Shown here: piece after piece, positions 8,951 through 16,973 of the stretch
Layout: each line of letters opens with the position of its first letter
How positions within the stretch are numbered: the stretch's first letter is position 1
NCBI RefSeq assembly: GCF_000422905.1
Contig: NZ_AUGY01000029.1
Location: forward strand, 18,384-82,383
Direction: 5' to 3'
From: Paenibacillus alginolyticus DSM 5050 = NBRC 15375
Lineage (GTDB): Bacteria > Bacillota > Bacilli > Paenibacillales > NBRC-103111
DNA: 64,000 bases
Made by a program: the position numbers and the translations under genes
Notes under the pieces: generated by a model
The model's database searches: none
What the model saw: only the letters and a program-made list of their open reading frames with translations
Told to the model about the DNA's origin: nothing

Positions 8951-11802
8951 GATTTCACTCCAAACTCGAAACGCTTGCGTTTAATTTCTTCATTGATTTG
9001 CTTATTCCAATAGTAGAGGCTTTCCCGTTCATTCTCCCACTCCAGGATGACCCTTCGGAATGCGTTGTCAATGTTGCGTGACGTGAAGTAACTTCCGGGC
9101 AGTTCGGGAATTTCTTCGACTTGCTTCCATTGCTCGGCTAGTAGAGCCTGTTCCTTCGTGCTCCAGTTCGTTAAGCGCAAAGCTGCCTGATTCGCTGGTG
9201 TTCTGCGCTCGAACATCCCGGTTTCATTCTCTAGTTCTCTGGAGAAGCTGCCTTGAATGTCCGCTCTGTTCCACCACTTCATGAAGACCCATGCCGCTTC
9301 TTGATCCTTGGCAGTTTTCAGGATGATACCTGACGTTCCAGTCGCTCCGGACGTATGCTTAATGGTGCCATCTGGCTGCTTCATACCTGGAATCTCCATC
9401 ATTTGCCACTGGCCCGCTATTTCAGGGGCAGCTACCTTGAGCTGGTTATACAGCTTGTAAGAAGAGACAAGCAGCGGCATTTCACCGGTTCGGAATCGGT
9501 AGAAATCATTCTTGTAGAGCGGATAATTGTACAGTTTATAGAAATCCGTCCATTGTTTGAAAGCTTGGTAGGCTGTTGGTTGATCAAAATTGGTTCCGTC
9601 GTGTGCTGCGTTGTATACGCTAACCCCATTTTGCATCAGTAAGCTGGGGAACAGATTCAACATGCCAATACCACGATCCTTAAGCTGCTGAGCATCCAAG
9701 TTCTCATAGGGAAGTCCGACCTGCAGATTGTTATTTTGCAACTTTGGAGCGATTTTTAGTAGTTCATCCCAGGTCTGAGGCGGATTCAGACCGAGATCTT
9801 TCAATATATCCTTGCGGTAAAACATCATGAAGAAATCCTGCTCATCGGGAATTGCATAGGTGTGTCCTTGGTATTCATAAGGTACGAATGCTGTCGGCAT
9901 GTATTGTTTTTTGATATCGTTGAACCCAGCGAGCGTATCTAGCGGACCTAACGCTCCACGAATGGCCAAATCCATCGCTTCGCCCCTTCTGGTGAACAAG
10001 TTGATGTCAGGCCCTTGACCCGCCATCGTCGCAACGACCAGCGATTTTTTAACCAGATTCAAATTAACGTGTATACCTGTTTCTGGTGTAAAAGATTCAT
10101 CGATCAGCCGCTTGACAACATACGCTTGATCTCTGCCAAGGCCGACCCATACATTGATCGTGTGATCGCTGCTGCCGCTCTTGCCTTGATCAATGTTGTC
10201 ATAATTTTCAAAGAATGATCCTGCGAATGCTCTGATTTCATGGATGCCTTTTTGCAACAGAGTAGCCTCAGCCTTCGGCCGCTCAGCGTCTGACCTGGCG
10301 GCATAGAGGTAATCCAACTCTAGCAGCTGATATCTCACTTCCAGAATCCAGTCGGCCAGCGCCGTCGAATTGTTCTTCAAACTTTCAAGTCGAACCGGAA
10401 TCTGATCCGGACGATCCTGAAAGCTCACCATTTGACTCAGCAGTACTTTTAATGCGCGCGAACCCGTATTTTGCTGCCCAGTTAGCTTCTCAAGTAAATC
10501 AGACTGCAATTTCATTTCTTTTTGTAGCGCTTCCAAAGTAGGCAATAAATCGGGAATGCTTTTTTGAAGCTCGTAATCCCGGTAAGCATCAGGCTTTCCA
10601 CCAGTAATCATCAATATTTTCCGGTACAAACTGTTTAGCTCGTAGACGATGCTCTGGACCTTAGTCAACGAGGGAGCCAAATCACCGAGCGTCACTTCCA
10701 TCTTGAGTTCATGAACGCCTTTCGTCAGATGGAATAAGTAGGGCTTGCCGGTTTCTTCACCTAGCTCCTTCACTGCCCAATCCAACTGATAAGGAAACCG
10801 GACGTTCTCCATTTCACGAAAAGGAATAGAACCGTCAAGGTAAATGTTCCGGGAGACGAACGCTCCTTTCAGCTTCTGTTGATGGTACCGCATACCAATT
10901 TTGTACCAACCATCTTCGGGAACATCCATCTTCCATGAAACCCATTGGCCGGTCATGTCCCAACCCTCTCCGCCAATCGTGTTCATTTTAAGTTTGGTCG
11001 GATGGTATGGCGTTGTCAGTGGGCTCGTGCGATCGGTTGTTGGGAAAATACTTGATTCCGATTTCAAATAGGTTTGTTCTGCTTGAACGGTGGCAATAAT
11101 GTCATGCGATGTCTGGGTGTTTACCGCCTCAGCACCATGACTAGCTCGGTATTGTTCATAGGCTTGTGGCACTTGCAGCTTCTGTAGCACCAAATAGTCG
11201 AGCATAGCGCCTTCTCTCGTGTTCTCCAGTCGCAGCAGATGCTTCCCTGCCTTCAATTCAAGCTGCAATGGTGTTGCGGCAAGGTTATTCGGGTTCTCAA
11301 TCTTCGTATTCAGCCAAATGCCAGCTTCCACTTGCTTGGGCCGCAGGTCGTTGCCGTTATTAGTTTTCAGTGGTCCCTCCTCATCACGCCATGCACGATT
11401 CAGCTTCAGAGGTGTATCATTCGATATAAGCGCATTACCGTCAAGCGTAATTTGAAATTCCACGTCTTGACCGCTGCCTTCCATCGGATAATTACCTACC
11501 ATTAACTCATATGTATGGTCCTCAGGCACCGAGAATTCCCATGAAGCAGCGCTGCCTTCTTTCCATTCCAGAACGTCCTTGCGCCCCTTCCATTCAGGAA
11601 GTATGCGAACCGCGGTTCCGCTGTCTTTCACATAGTCCTTCGCAGAAATGAGAATCCCTTCCTGAGGTCTAGGAGCATCCGTATAGGCATACGATTTCGC
11701 TGACGCTGGTGCTTGCTCCGCAAAGGAAAGAATCGCTGCAGTTGGAACCAACAGTAATGCCATCGTTATAATAACCGTAGATCCAATCCATCTCTTTTTC
11801 AC
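8947..11802 (-). CDS. Sugar-binding protein fused to two N-terminal CBM-like domains
   Basis: This 951-residue protein is more than twice the length of an ordinary sugar-binding protein. It has a signal sequence or anchor (VIITMALLLVPTAAILSFA) without a lipobox Cys. Two beta-rich domains follow at about residues 40-210 and 225-390, each with CBM35/GBD-like patterns (DHTYELMVGNYPMEGSGQDV, LKAGKHLLRLEN; DGWYKIGMRYHQ, LTKGVHELKMEV). A mostly helical linker runs to about 540. A family 1 solute-binding domain then occupies the C-terminal 400 residues (NVWVGLGRDQAYVVKRLIDE, GQGPDINLFTRRGEAMDLA, YAIPDEQDFFMMFYRKDIL). It starts at a GTG preceded by GGGGGT. It probably tethers a polysaccharide at the surface and passes fragments to the permeases encoded next. 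The domain order is unusual; CBM assignment is by pattern only. Confidence 0.85.
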   Translation of the reverse strand: MKKRWIGSTVIITMALLLVPTAAILSFAEQAPASAKSYAYTDAPRPQEGILISAKDYVKDSGTAVRILPEWKGRKDVLEWKEGSAASWEFSVPEDHTYELMVGNYPMEGSGQDVEFQITLDGNALISNDTPLKLNRAWRDEEGPLKTNNGNDLRPKQVEAGIWLNTKIENPNNLAATPLQLELKAGKHLLRLENTREGAMLDYLVLQKLQVPQAYEQYRASHGAEAVNTQTSHDIIATVQAEQTYLKSESSIFPTTDRTSPLTTPYHPTKLKMNTIGGEGWDMTGQWVSWKMDVPEDGWYKIGMRYHQQKLKGAFVSRNIYLDGSIPFREMENVRFPYQLDWAVKELGEETGKPYLFHLTKGVHELKMEVTLGDLAPSLTKVQSIVYELNSLYRKILMITGGKPDAYRDYELQKSIPDLLPTLEALQKEMKLQSDLLEKLTGQQNTGSRALKVLLSQMVSFQDRPDQIPVRLESLKNNSTALADWILEVRYQLLELDYLYAARSDAERPKAEATLLQKGIHEIRAFAGSFFENYDNIDQGKSGSSDHTINVWVGLGRDQAYVVKRLIDESFTPETGIHVNLNLVKKSLVVATMAGQGPDINLFTRRGEAMDLAIRGALGPLDTLAGFNDIKKQYMPTAFVPYEYQGHTYAIPDEQDFFMMFYRKDILKDLGLNPPQTWDELLKIAPKLQNNNLQVGLPYENLDAQQLKDRGIGMLNLFPSLLMQNGVSVYNAAHDGTNFDQPTAYQAFKQWTDFYKLYNYPLYKNDFYRFRTGEMPLLVSSYKLYNQLKVAAPEIAGQWQMMEIPGMKQPDGTIKHTSGATGTSGIILKTAKDQEAAWVFMKWWNRADIQGSFSRELENETGMFERRTPANQAALRLTNWSTKEQALLAEQWKQVEEIPELPGSYFTSRNIDNAFRRVILEWENERESLYYWNKQINEEIKRKRFEFGVKS

Positions 11803-11840
11803 CGTAGACCCCCATCAGTGCGACATCTTGAATTCTTTAT

Positions 11841-11854
11841 GGAAAGCGTTTTCA
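11841..11854. promoter_or_regulatory. cre-like catabolite control site
   Basis: The sequence GGAAAGCGTTTTCA differs from the CcpA operator consensus TGWAARCGYTWNCA only at its first base. It lies 39 bp upstream of the CBM/binding-protein gene start, between that gene and the GH32 stop, where CcpA could repress or roadblock the importer genes. No promoter was identified with confidence beside it. Confidence 0.5.
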
Positions 11855-11919
11855 TATCGAATATATCAAAAACCATCGCAAACTAATTTCAATATGCTCA
11901 GGTAATGACTTGCAATATA

Positions 11920-13779
11920 CTAAGGTTTGGTCTTATGGGTGACATAAACATTAATGCTAGATACAATACTGCCATCCTGACTGGTTGCTCTGATCTCGAC
12001 GTCCCCATCCTTCAAGCCCGTTACCTCAGCACCGGATGAGGTGGCTTTCACTGTGGCAACTGAAGTATCACTGGACTCCCATTTCAATGTCTGAGGAGAA
12101 CTTAACGGAATCACCGATGCTTCGATTTGCTCTGTGCCCCCAACAGGCAGGTTGAGAATGCCTTTATTAAATGCAATGCGCAGCGGCTTACGCCCGTTCG
12201 GATCTTCATCGCGCCATATCGTCCGCATCGGATAAACATCAGCATGATTCAAGATGACCGTACCTTCTGTAGCCTCCAGTTCCAGCCCATTACTTGTAGG
12301 GTCAGGGAAGATAATCGAAGAAATAACGGATTCACCATCACCAGCAAACACTTCAACGCTGGATTCGTCCACATAGATACGAAGCTTGATCTTGTGGTCC
12401 TTTAACTGAAGTGGAGCCGTCATTTTCTCTGCAAATCCTTTCTCAAAAGAAGTAATACCGGATTCCTCCCTGTCCAGAGAAAGCTGTGAAGTTTTGGCGT
12501 CATAGTGAAGAACGGTCTCCTGCTTGTTTCCCGTTCTTAGCTTCAAGTTGAATGCAGCATCCGCTTGTAAAGTCATTTCGCTATCCAGCTCGTAGGAAGT
12601 ACCTCTTATTCCCACAAATGGATTACCCGCTCCTGGCGTCAATTGCTTCTTCGATACGATCGTCGGCTTGCCTCTTAAAGCATCCAGTTCTTTGACCGGC
12701 AATTGGACCATGCGCAAGCCCTGCCCCGAAATCTCTCTAAGCTTCAGCTCGCGGTTGATGGACATATTGCCCTTCCATTGACCAGTAGGCATGGCGAACG
12801 GATAACGCCAATTGGACATCCACCCCACCCAGATTCTGCGACCGTCTTCGACCGGAATATCCGAATAGGATACCGCAGCGTAGAAATCCTTGCCGTAATC
12901 CGTCCACAGCACATCTGATGGCTTATTGTCGTTCTTAAATGTTTTCCCATCGAAGGAACCGACGAAATATTGAGCGGTTGAACCCTTTGTCTTGTCATTA
13001 CTGCCTATGCTGACGGTAAGTATCCACTTTTTGGTGTTTGTTCCTTCAACAGGAAGCTCGAATAAATCTGGACACTCCCAGACTGCTGCATGAGATCCTT
13101 GATCCTGACCGAATTCGCCTGTCATCTCCCAATTTTTCAAATCTGGTGACGTATAGAAGCGTACTCGATTATCTACGGAAACGATCATTACCCAAGAGTG
13201 GGTAGGCTCATACCAGAGCACTTTCGGGTCTCTGAAATCCTTTAGACCAGGATTCGGAATGACCGGATTACCGGCATATTTGGTCCATGTCCTTCCCTTA
13301 TCTGAACTGTAGGCAATGCTCTGCGACTGCGACAGGGGTCCGTTTTTAAAATGAGTGAATATTGCTACCAAACCTGGCTTGCCGCCAAAGAAACCACTCG
13401 TATCCTTCTCGTCTACAACCGCGCTGCCCGACCAAATGTCACCCAAAGAGTCACGAGTCATCGCAACAGGAAGGTGCTCCCAATGAATCAGATCTTTACT
13501 TACAGCATGCCCCCATTGGCCGCTATTTTGATAAAACTGGTGATATTCTCCCTCAAAATAAACCATACCATTGGGATCGCTCATGTTGCCCGACAACGGG
13601 GATAAATGATACTGCGGACGAAATTTTTCTGTGTAATAATTCGAATTACTGTTGTAGTTTATAGACATGCCTGGATTCGTTGCTTCTTTGTGCTGCGGAT
13701 TCGTCAGCAAAAACGCCAATCCGACTCCAACGAGCACCACTGCTACCGATCCTGCAGAAATGAATAATCTCTTCCTCAT
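11920..13779 (-). CDS. GH32 fructan hydrolase (levanase/invertase type) with C-terminal Ig-like domain
   Basis: This 619-residue glycoside hydrolase family 32 enzyme removes fructose from levan, inulin or sucrose-type substrates. The three family signatures are present: SDPNG with the nucleophile Asp near residue 68, RDP (Asp near 184) for transition-state binding, and WECPDLF with the acid/base Glu near 235. A single N-terminal hydrophobic segment (ISAGSVAVVLVGVGLAFLL) makes it secreted or membrane-anchored. After the five-blade propeller and C-terminal beta sandwich, the last 85 residues or so form a BIG2-type Ig-like domain (LKWESSDTSVATVKATSSGA). I chose the ATG at 13779, directly after GGAGGAAG, rather than an upstream frame start at 13848. 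A cre site lies 39 bp upstream. It heads the importer operon, suggesting fructan as substrate; endo versus exo action cannot be told. Confidence 0.9.
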   Translation of the reverse strand: MRKRLFISAGSVAVVLVGVGLAFLLTNPQHKEATNPGMSINYNSNSNYYTEKFRPQYHLSPLSGNMSDPNGMVYFEGEYHQFYQNSGQWGHAVSKDLIHWEHLPVAMTRDSLGDIWSGSAVVDEKDTSGFFGGKPGLVAIFTHFKNGPLSQSQSIAYSSDKGRTWTKYAGNPVIPNPGLKDFRDPKVLWYEPTHSWVMIVSVDNRVRFYTSPDLKNWEMTGEFGQDQGSHAAVWECPDLFELPVEGTNTKKWILTVSIGSNDKTKGSTAQYFVGSFDGKTFKNDNKPSDVLWTDYGKDFYAAVSYSDIPVEDGRRIWVGWMSNWRYPFAMPTGQWKGNMSINRELKLREISGQGLRMVQLPVKELDALRGKPTIVSKKQLTPGAGNPFVGIRGTSYELDSEMTLQADAAFNLKLRTGNKQETVLHYDAKTSQLSLDREESGITSFEKGFAEKMTAPLQLKDHKIKLRIYVDESSVEVFAGDGESVISSIIFPDPTSNGLELEATEGTVILNHADVYPMRTIWRDEDPNGRKPLRIAFNKGILNLPVGGTEQIEASVIPLSSPQTLKWESSDTSVATVKATSSGAEVTGLKDGDVEIRATSQDGSIVSSINVYVTHKTKP

Positions 13780-13817
13780 ACTTCCTCCATTATCTTCCTT
13801 GTATTTGGTAGTGCTAT

Positions 13818-13831
13818 TGTAAGCGATTCCA
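13818..13831. promoter_or_regulatory. cre site upstream of the GH32 gene
   Basis: TGTAAGCGATTCCA matches the CcpA operator consensus TGWAARCGNTNNCA at every defined position. It lies 39 bp before the GH32 start codon in the 300-bp gene-free interval, consistent with glucose repression of the fructan operon. The rest of this interval (13832-14077) shows no gene or other clear motif. Confidence 0.6.
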
Positions 13832-14077
13832 CAATAGAAAGATTTCAAAATGCTCGTGCACTGACTTTCAATTTCTTTGCAACTTTATCTAGAAATAGAA
13901 ACTACTGAAGAATCTCAATATACCTGTAACGAAGGAATCTCTATGCATCCAAGCATAGCAAGAGCTGTTGTCAACACTTAGAGAAAAGTAGAAAGCATAT
14001 GTTGTTGTTAGCCCTTATGTGACTGACTACAGATTTTTCTGTGAACAGATAAGATACAGATCCTACATAAAATGTCG

Positions 14078-14910
14078 GGTTGTGGTGCAAAGTTCTAGAT
14101 CATGATAATATAACTGATAATGAATTCATGGGATGGAGCAAGTTACTATGGAAACCAAATTGAATATATTTAAATGGAAGCAGTATGAATCAGCAATCAT
14201 TTTACTAACTGTGAGATGGTATTTAAAATATAGTTTAAGCTATAGAGACATCGTAGAAATAATGAGCGAGCGGGGATTAGAGATTTCCCATACGACGACA
14301 TGAGATGGGTCCATGAATTTGGGCCCGAAATAGACAAACGAATCCGCCCCTATTTAAGACCCACAAATGATTCGTACAGAACGGACGAAACGTACATCAA
14401 AGTCAAAGGTGAATGGAAGTATTTATATAGAGCAGTTGATTCTATGGGGAATACGATTGATTTTATGCTATCTGAAAATCGAGATATGCCGGCTGCTAAG
14501 CGTTTCTTTACAAAAGCTTTGACTTCGCCACATAATCAATTACCTCGTGTAATCACTTTGGATAAAAACCCAGCATATCCACCAGCCATACAAGAATTAA
14601 TAAATGAAAAAGCCCTGCCAAAAGAAACTTTGATAAGACAGACAAAATACCTAAACAACATAGTAGAACAAGATCATCGGTTCATAAAGAAAATCACAAA
14701 ACCGATGCTTGGTTTCAAAACGTTTCGCACGGCAGAACAGACGTTGAAGGGAATCGAGGCTATGCATATGATTAGTAAAGGGCAGGCGAAAAATAATTCG
14801 TCTGTCCTATCAGCTGTTGAATGGCTCAATAAAATTTTTGGTATATTGGCGTAGTTAAATTTCAATTTGTTGGGTAATTTCTATCCCCTTTGTATTCTTG
14901 CACCACAACC
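14078..14910 (+). mobile_element. IS6-family insertion sequence, copy 1 (frameshifted)
   Basis: This is an 833-bp element bounded by perfect 13-bp inverted repeats, GGTTGTGGTGCAA on the left and its complement on the right. The length, single transposase gene and DDE protein fit the IS6 (IS26-like) family. The flanking 8-mers (AAATGTCG and ATAAATGT) are not a target duplication, so the ends have probably been rearranged since insertion. It is closely similar to copy 3 (38168-38998) and to the remnant at 46208-46604. Confidence 0.9.
14148..14854 (+). pseudogene. IS6-family transposase, broken by a one-base deletion
   Basis: Translation from the ATG at 14148 gives [20 protein letters not shown] and continues collinear with the intact transposase of copy 3 up to ISHTTT, where a stop (TGA) appears near 14300. 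The intact copy reads ACGACGATCATGAG at this point, whereas this one reads ACGACGACATGAG; one T is missing. The downstream part (from MRWVHEFGPEI) is open to 14854 and keeps the DDE residues: TDETYIKVKG, LDKNPAYPPAI and the Glu of NNIVEQDHRF. The element is therefore probably immobile unless complemented by another copy. Confidence 0.9.
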
Positions 14911-14940
14911 ATAAATGTCCCTTTATCCTTTCCGAATTCA

Positions 14941-14977
14941 AACAGCCCCCAACTTTTTTTTGAAGTTGAGGGCTGTT
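14941..14977. terminator. Rho-independent terminator-like hairpin
   Basis: AACAGCCCCCAACTT pairs with AAGTTGAGGGCTGTT (15-bp arms, one mismatch) around a short T-rich loop. The sequence after it is TCTATATTTTTATT. It lies just right of IS copy 1 and has no intact gene directly before it, so it is probably a relic of a lost transcription unit. Confidence 0.6.
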
Positions 14978-15023
14978 CTATATTTTTATTATACTTAAAA
15001 ATTTGTTTACTTTTGTAAAATCG

Positions 15024-15103
15024 ACTAACGAACTTTATTTTCCACTAACGATCTTTATTTTCCTTGATCAGTCATCACTAACGATCTTTATTTTCCTTGA
15101 TCA
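15024..15103. repeat. Three tandem copies of an ACTAACGATCTTTATTTTCC unit
   Basis: ACTAACGAACTTTATTTTCC (15024) is followed by two longer copies, at 15044-15070 and 15077-15103, which extend by TTGATCA. On the minus strand the unit reads TGATCAAGGAAAATAAAG and onward, a layout like the multiple TGATCA-starting transposase-binding repeats at the ends of IS21-family elements, such as those at 63700-63790. No IS21 gene is present here, so it may be an orphan element end. The remaining gene-free stretch to 15340 shows only weak hairpins. Confidence 0.65.
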
Positions 15104-15340
15104 ATAAAACCACTCGATTTTTCCCTTATTTCTTTGTAACATACAGCTCCTGAACTCGGCTTTTATTAAAAGTTCGTCAACAAAATTCTTCTGTTGACTA
15201 GTAAATCCATTGCTTGCTATCACAATCGGTCTCTCCTATTGGGACGAAACGTCAATTCCTTTAATAGGAATAGAGCTAATATACTGACATGAGAAAGAAG
15301 CATATGTATCCAACTAAAAGAAACCAGAACCCCATTTTTC

Positions 15341-16042
15341 CTATGGAGTCCCGGCCTCATCATTTAACTTAACATTCTCCAACAACCGACCATCCCGAAA
15401 CCGCACAACCCGCTTCGCATGCTGTGCAATCGCATGATCATGCGTTATCAAAATTATCGTTCTACCCTGATCATACAACCTCTTAAAAATATCCATAATC
15501 TCGATGCCCGTTTTCGAATCCAACGCACCAGTCGGTTCATCCGCCAAAATAATCGCAGGATCTCCCGCCAACGTTCGCGCGATCGCCACCCGCTGTTGCT
15601 GCCCGCCGGATAATTCCGAGGGCATATGTTTCCTTCGATCTATTAAATCCACCGCTTCCAACGCCTTCATCACAAGCGGTTCTCTTTCTTTCCTTGACAA
15701 TCCCCGATAGATCAATGGCAGTTCCACATTCTCATACGCACTCAATCGTGGCAGCAAATTAAAGCTCTGAAACACGAAACCGATTTTCCGATTCCGAATC
15801 TCAGCGAGTTGCGAATCCTTCATCTGGTTAATCGCTTTGCCATCCAAAACGTACGATCCTGTATCAGATACATCCAAACATCCGATGATATTCATCAGCG
15901 TGGACTTCCCCGAGCCAGAAGGACCCATAATGGCGACAAACTCACCTTGTTCAATCTCTAGGGAAACATCATCTAGCGCACGAATCGTTTCCCCGCCAAT
16001 CACATATTGCTTACAGACATGATCGATTTGAATCAAGCTCAT
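15341..16042 (-). CDS. ABC transporter ATP-binding protein, MacB/LolD/YknY type (orphan)
   Basis: This 233-residue ATPase has a complete set of nucleotide-binding motifs: Walker A GPSGSGKST near residue 40, Q-loop in VFQSFNLLPRLSAYENVELP, signature LSGGQQQR, Walker B ILADEPTGALDS and the switch His in ITHDH. The sequence (NIIGCLDVSDTGSY) is that of ATPases which pair with FtsX/MacB-type permeases for peptide, lipoprotein or antimicrobial export. The start at 16042 follows GGAGG; the frame extends to 16057 but without a site upstream. No permease or adaptor protein gene lies on either side, and IS debris occurs downstream, so the rest of the operon has probably been lost. Confidence 0.88.
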   Translation of the reverse strand: MSLIQIDHVCKQYVIGGETIRALDDVSLEIEQGEFVAIMGPSGSGKSTLMNIIGCLDVSDTGSYVLDGKAINQMKDSQLAEIRNRKIGFVFQSFNLLPRLSAYENVELPLIYRGLSRKEREPLVMKALEAVDLIDRRKHMPSELSGGQQQRVAIARTLAGDPAIILADEPTGALDSKTGIEIMDIFKRLYDQGRTIILITHDHAIAQHAKRVVRFRDGRLLENVKLNDEAGTP

Positions 16043-16156
16043 ATCCTTCGCCTCCATTTTGCGATCCCAAGATCCCTAACAATGAAGAATGCGAATCATT
16101 CAAACTCTTTCTCCCGTCGCCTTTACTGCTTAGCCTTTATTAGGCCTTACCCCGTT

Positions 16157-16741
16157 TTACCGCTTTGCCTTATAAAACTCATGATATAGCTTCATGAGTG
16201 CCCGTTTCTCAATCCGCGACACATAGGACCGGCTAATACCCAGTTCCTTCGCGATCTCCCGCTGCGTCCGCTCTTCTCCGCCAAGCTCCAAACCAAACCG
16301 ACCGACAACAACTTCCTTCTCGCGGTCGTCCAAAATCTCTAAATTTTTATATATCTTCGACTTCTCAATCTTCAGCTGCACCGCATCCACCACATCATCC
16401 GCCTCGCTGCCGAGGATGTCAATCAAAGTAATCTCGTTCCCCTCTTTGTCCGTTCCGATCGGGTCATGCAAGGATACATCTTTACGTGTTTTTTTCAAGG
16501 AGCGCAGATGCATCAAAATCTCATTCTCAATGCAACGTGCTGCAAAAGTTGCCAGCTTTGTGCCCTTATTCGGTGAGAAAGATTCGATAGCTTTGATCAG
16601 GCCAATCGTGCCGATGGAGATCAAATCTTCCAGATCTTCCCCTGTATTATCGAATTTTTTGAGGTTGTGAACACAAAGCAAGGTAAACTTTCCTCTACAG
16701 ATGCCCGTTACCGGGATGCGAAATACATTTCCAGTTGTCAT
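16157..16741 (-). CDS. sigK: Sporulation sigma-K-like factor lacking its normal N-terminus
   Basis: From [20 protein letters not shown] to the end (HEFYKAKR) this is a near-typical RNA polymerase sigma-K: region 2 core ([20 protein letters not shown]), the linker [20 protein letters not shown], and region 4 helix-turn-helix ([20 protein letters not shown]). Known sigma-K proteins are about 235-240 residues and have some 70 residues before KKF, including the pro-sequence and region 2.1. Here only about 27 unrelated residues ([19 protein letters not shown] and on) precede it. No frameshifted continuation of the missing part is visible upstream. The gene may be a 5'-deleted copy or the 3' half of a sigK interrupted by an excisable skin-like element. 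Sigma-K function from this frame alone is doubtful. Confidence 0.85.
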   Translation of the reverse strand: MTTGNVFRIPVTGICRGKFTLLCVHNLKKFDNTGEDLEDLISIGTIGLIKAIESFSPNKGTKLATFAARCIENEILMHLRSLKKTRKDVSLHDPIGTDKEGNEITLIDILGSEADDVVDAVQLKIEKSKIYKNLEILDDREKEVVVGRFGLELGGEERTQREIAKELGISRSYVSRIEKRALMKLYHEFYKAKR

Positions 16742-16973
16742 TCTCTATAATTTCACCAACCGTTGTTGGACTAAATATCTGAAAGATTGAAGTATTATTC
16801 TTTTTAGCTCATTGTCGCGTCCGGATTGTGCATCCCCCTTCTCTCCCCTTAAGTTTTCAGTTGATTTCCCCCACTTCCTTACGTGAATTGTCCCACTCTC
16901 TCGATCAGAGCTGATGCTATATTGGTAGAAGTGGTATAAATAATAAATAAAACATTATCGGAGGTACACGAGC

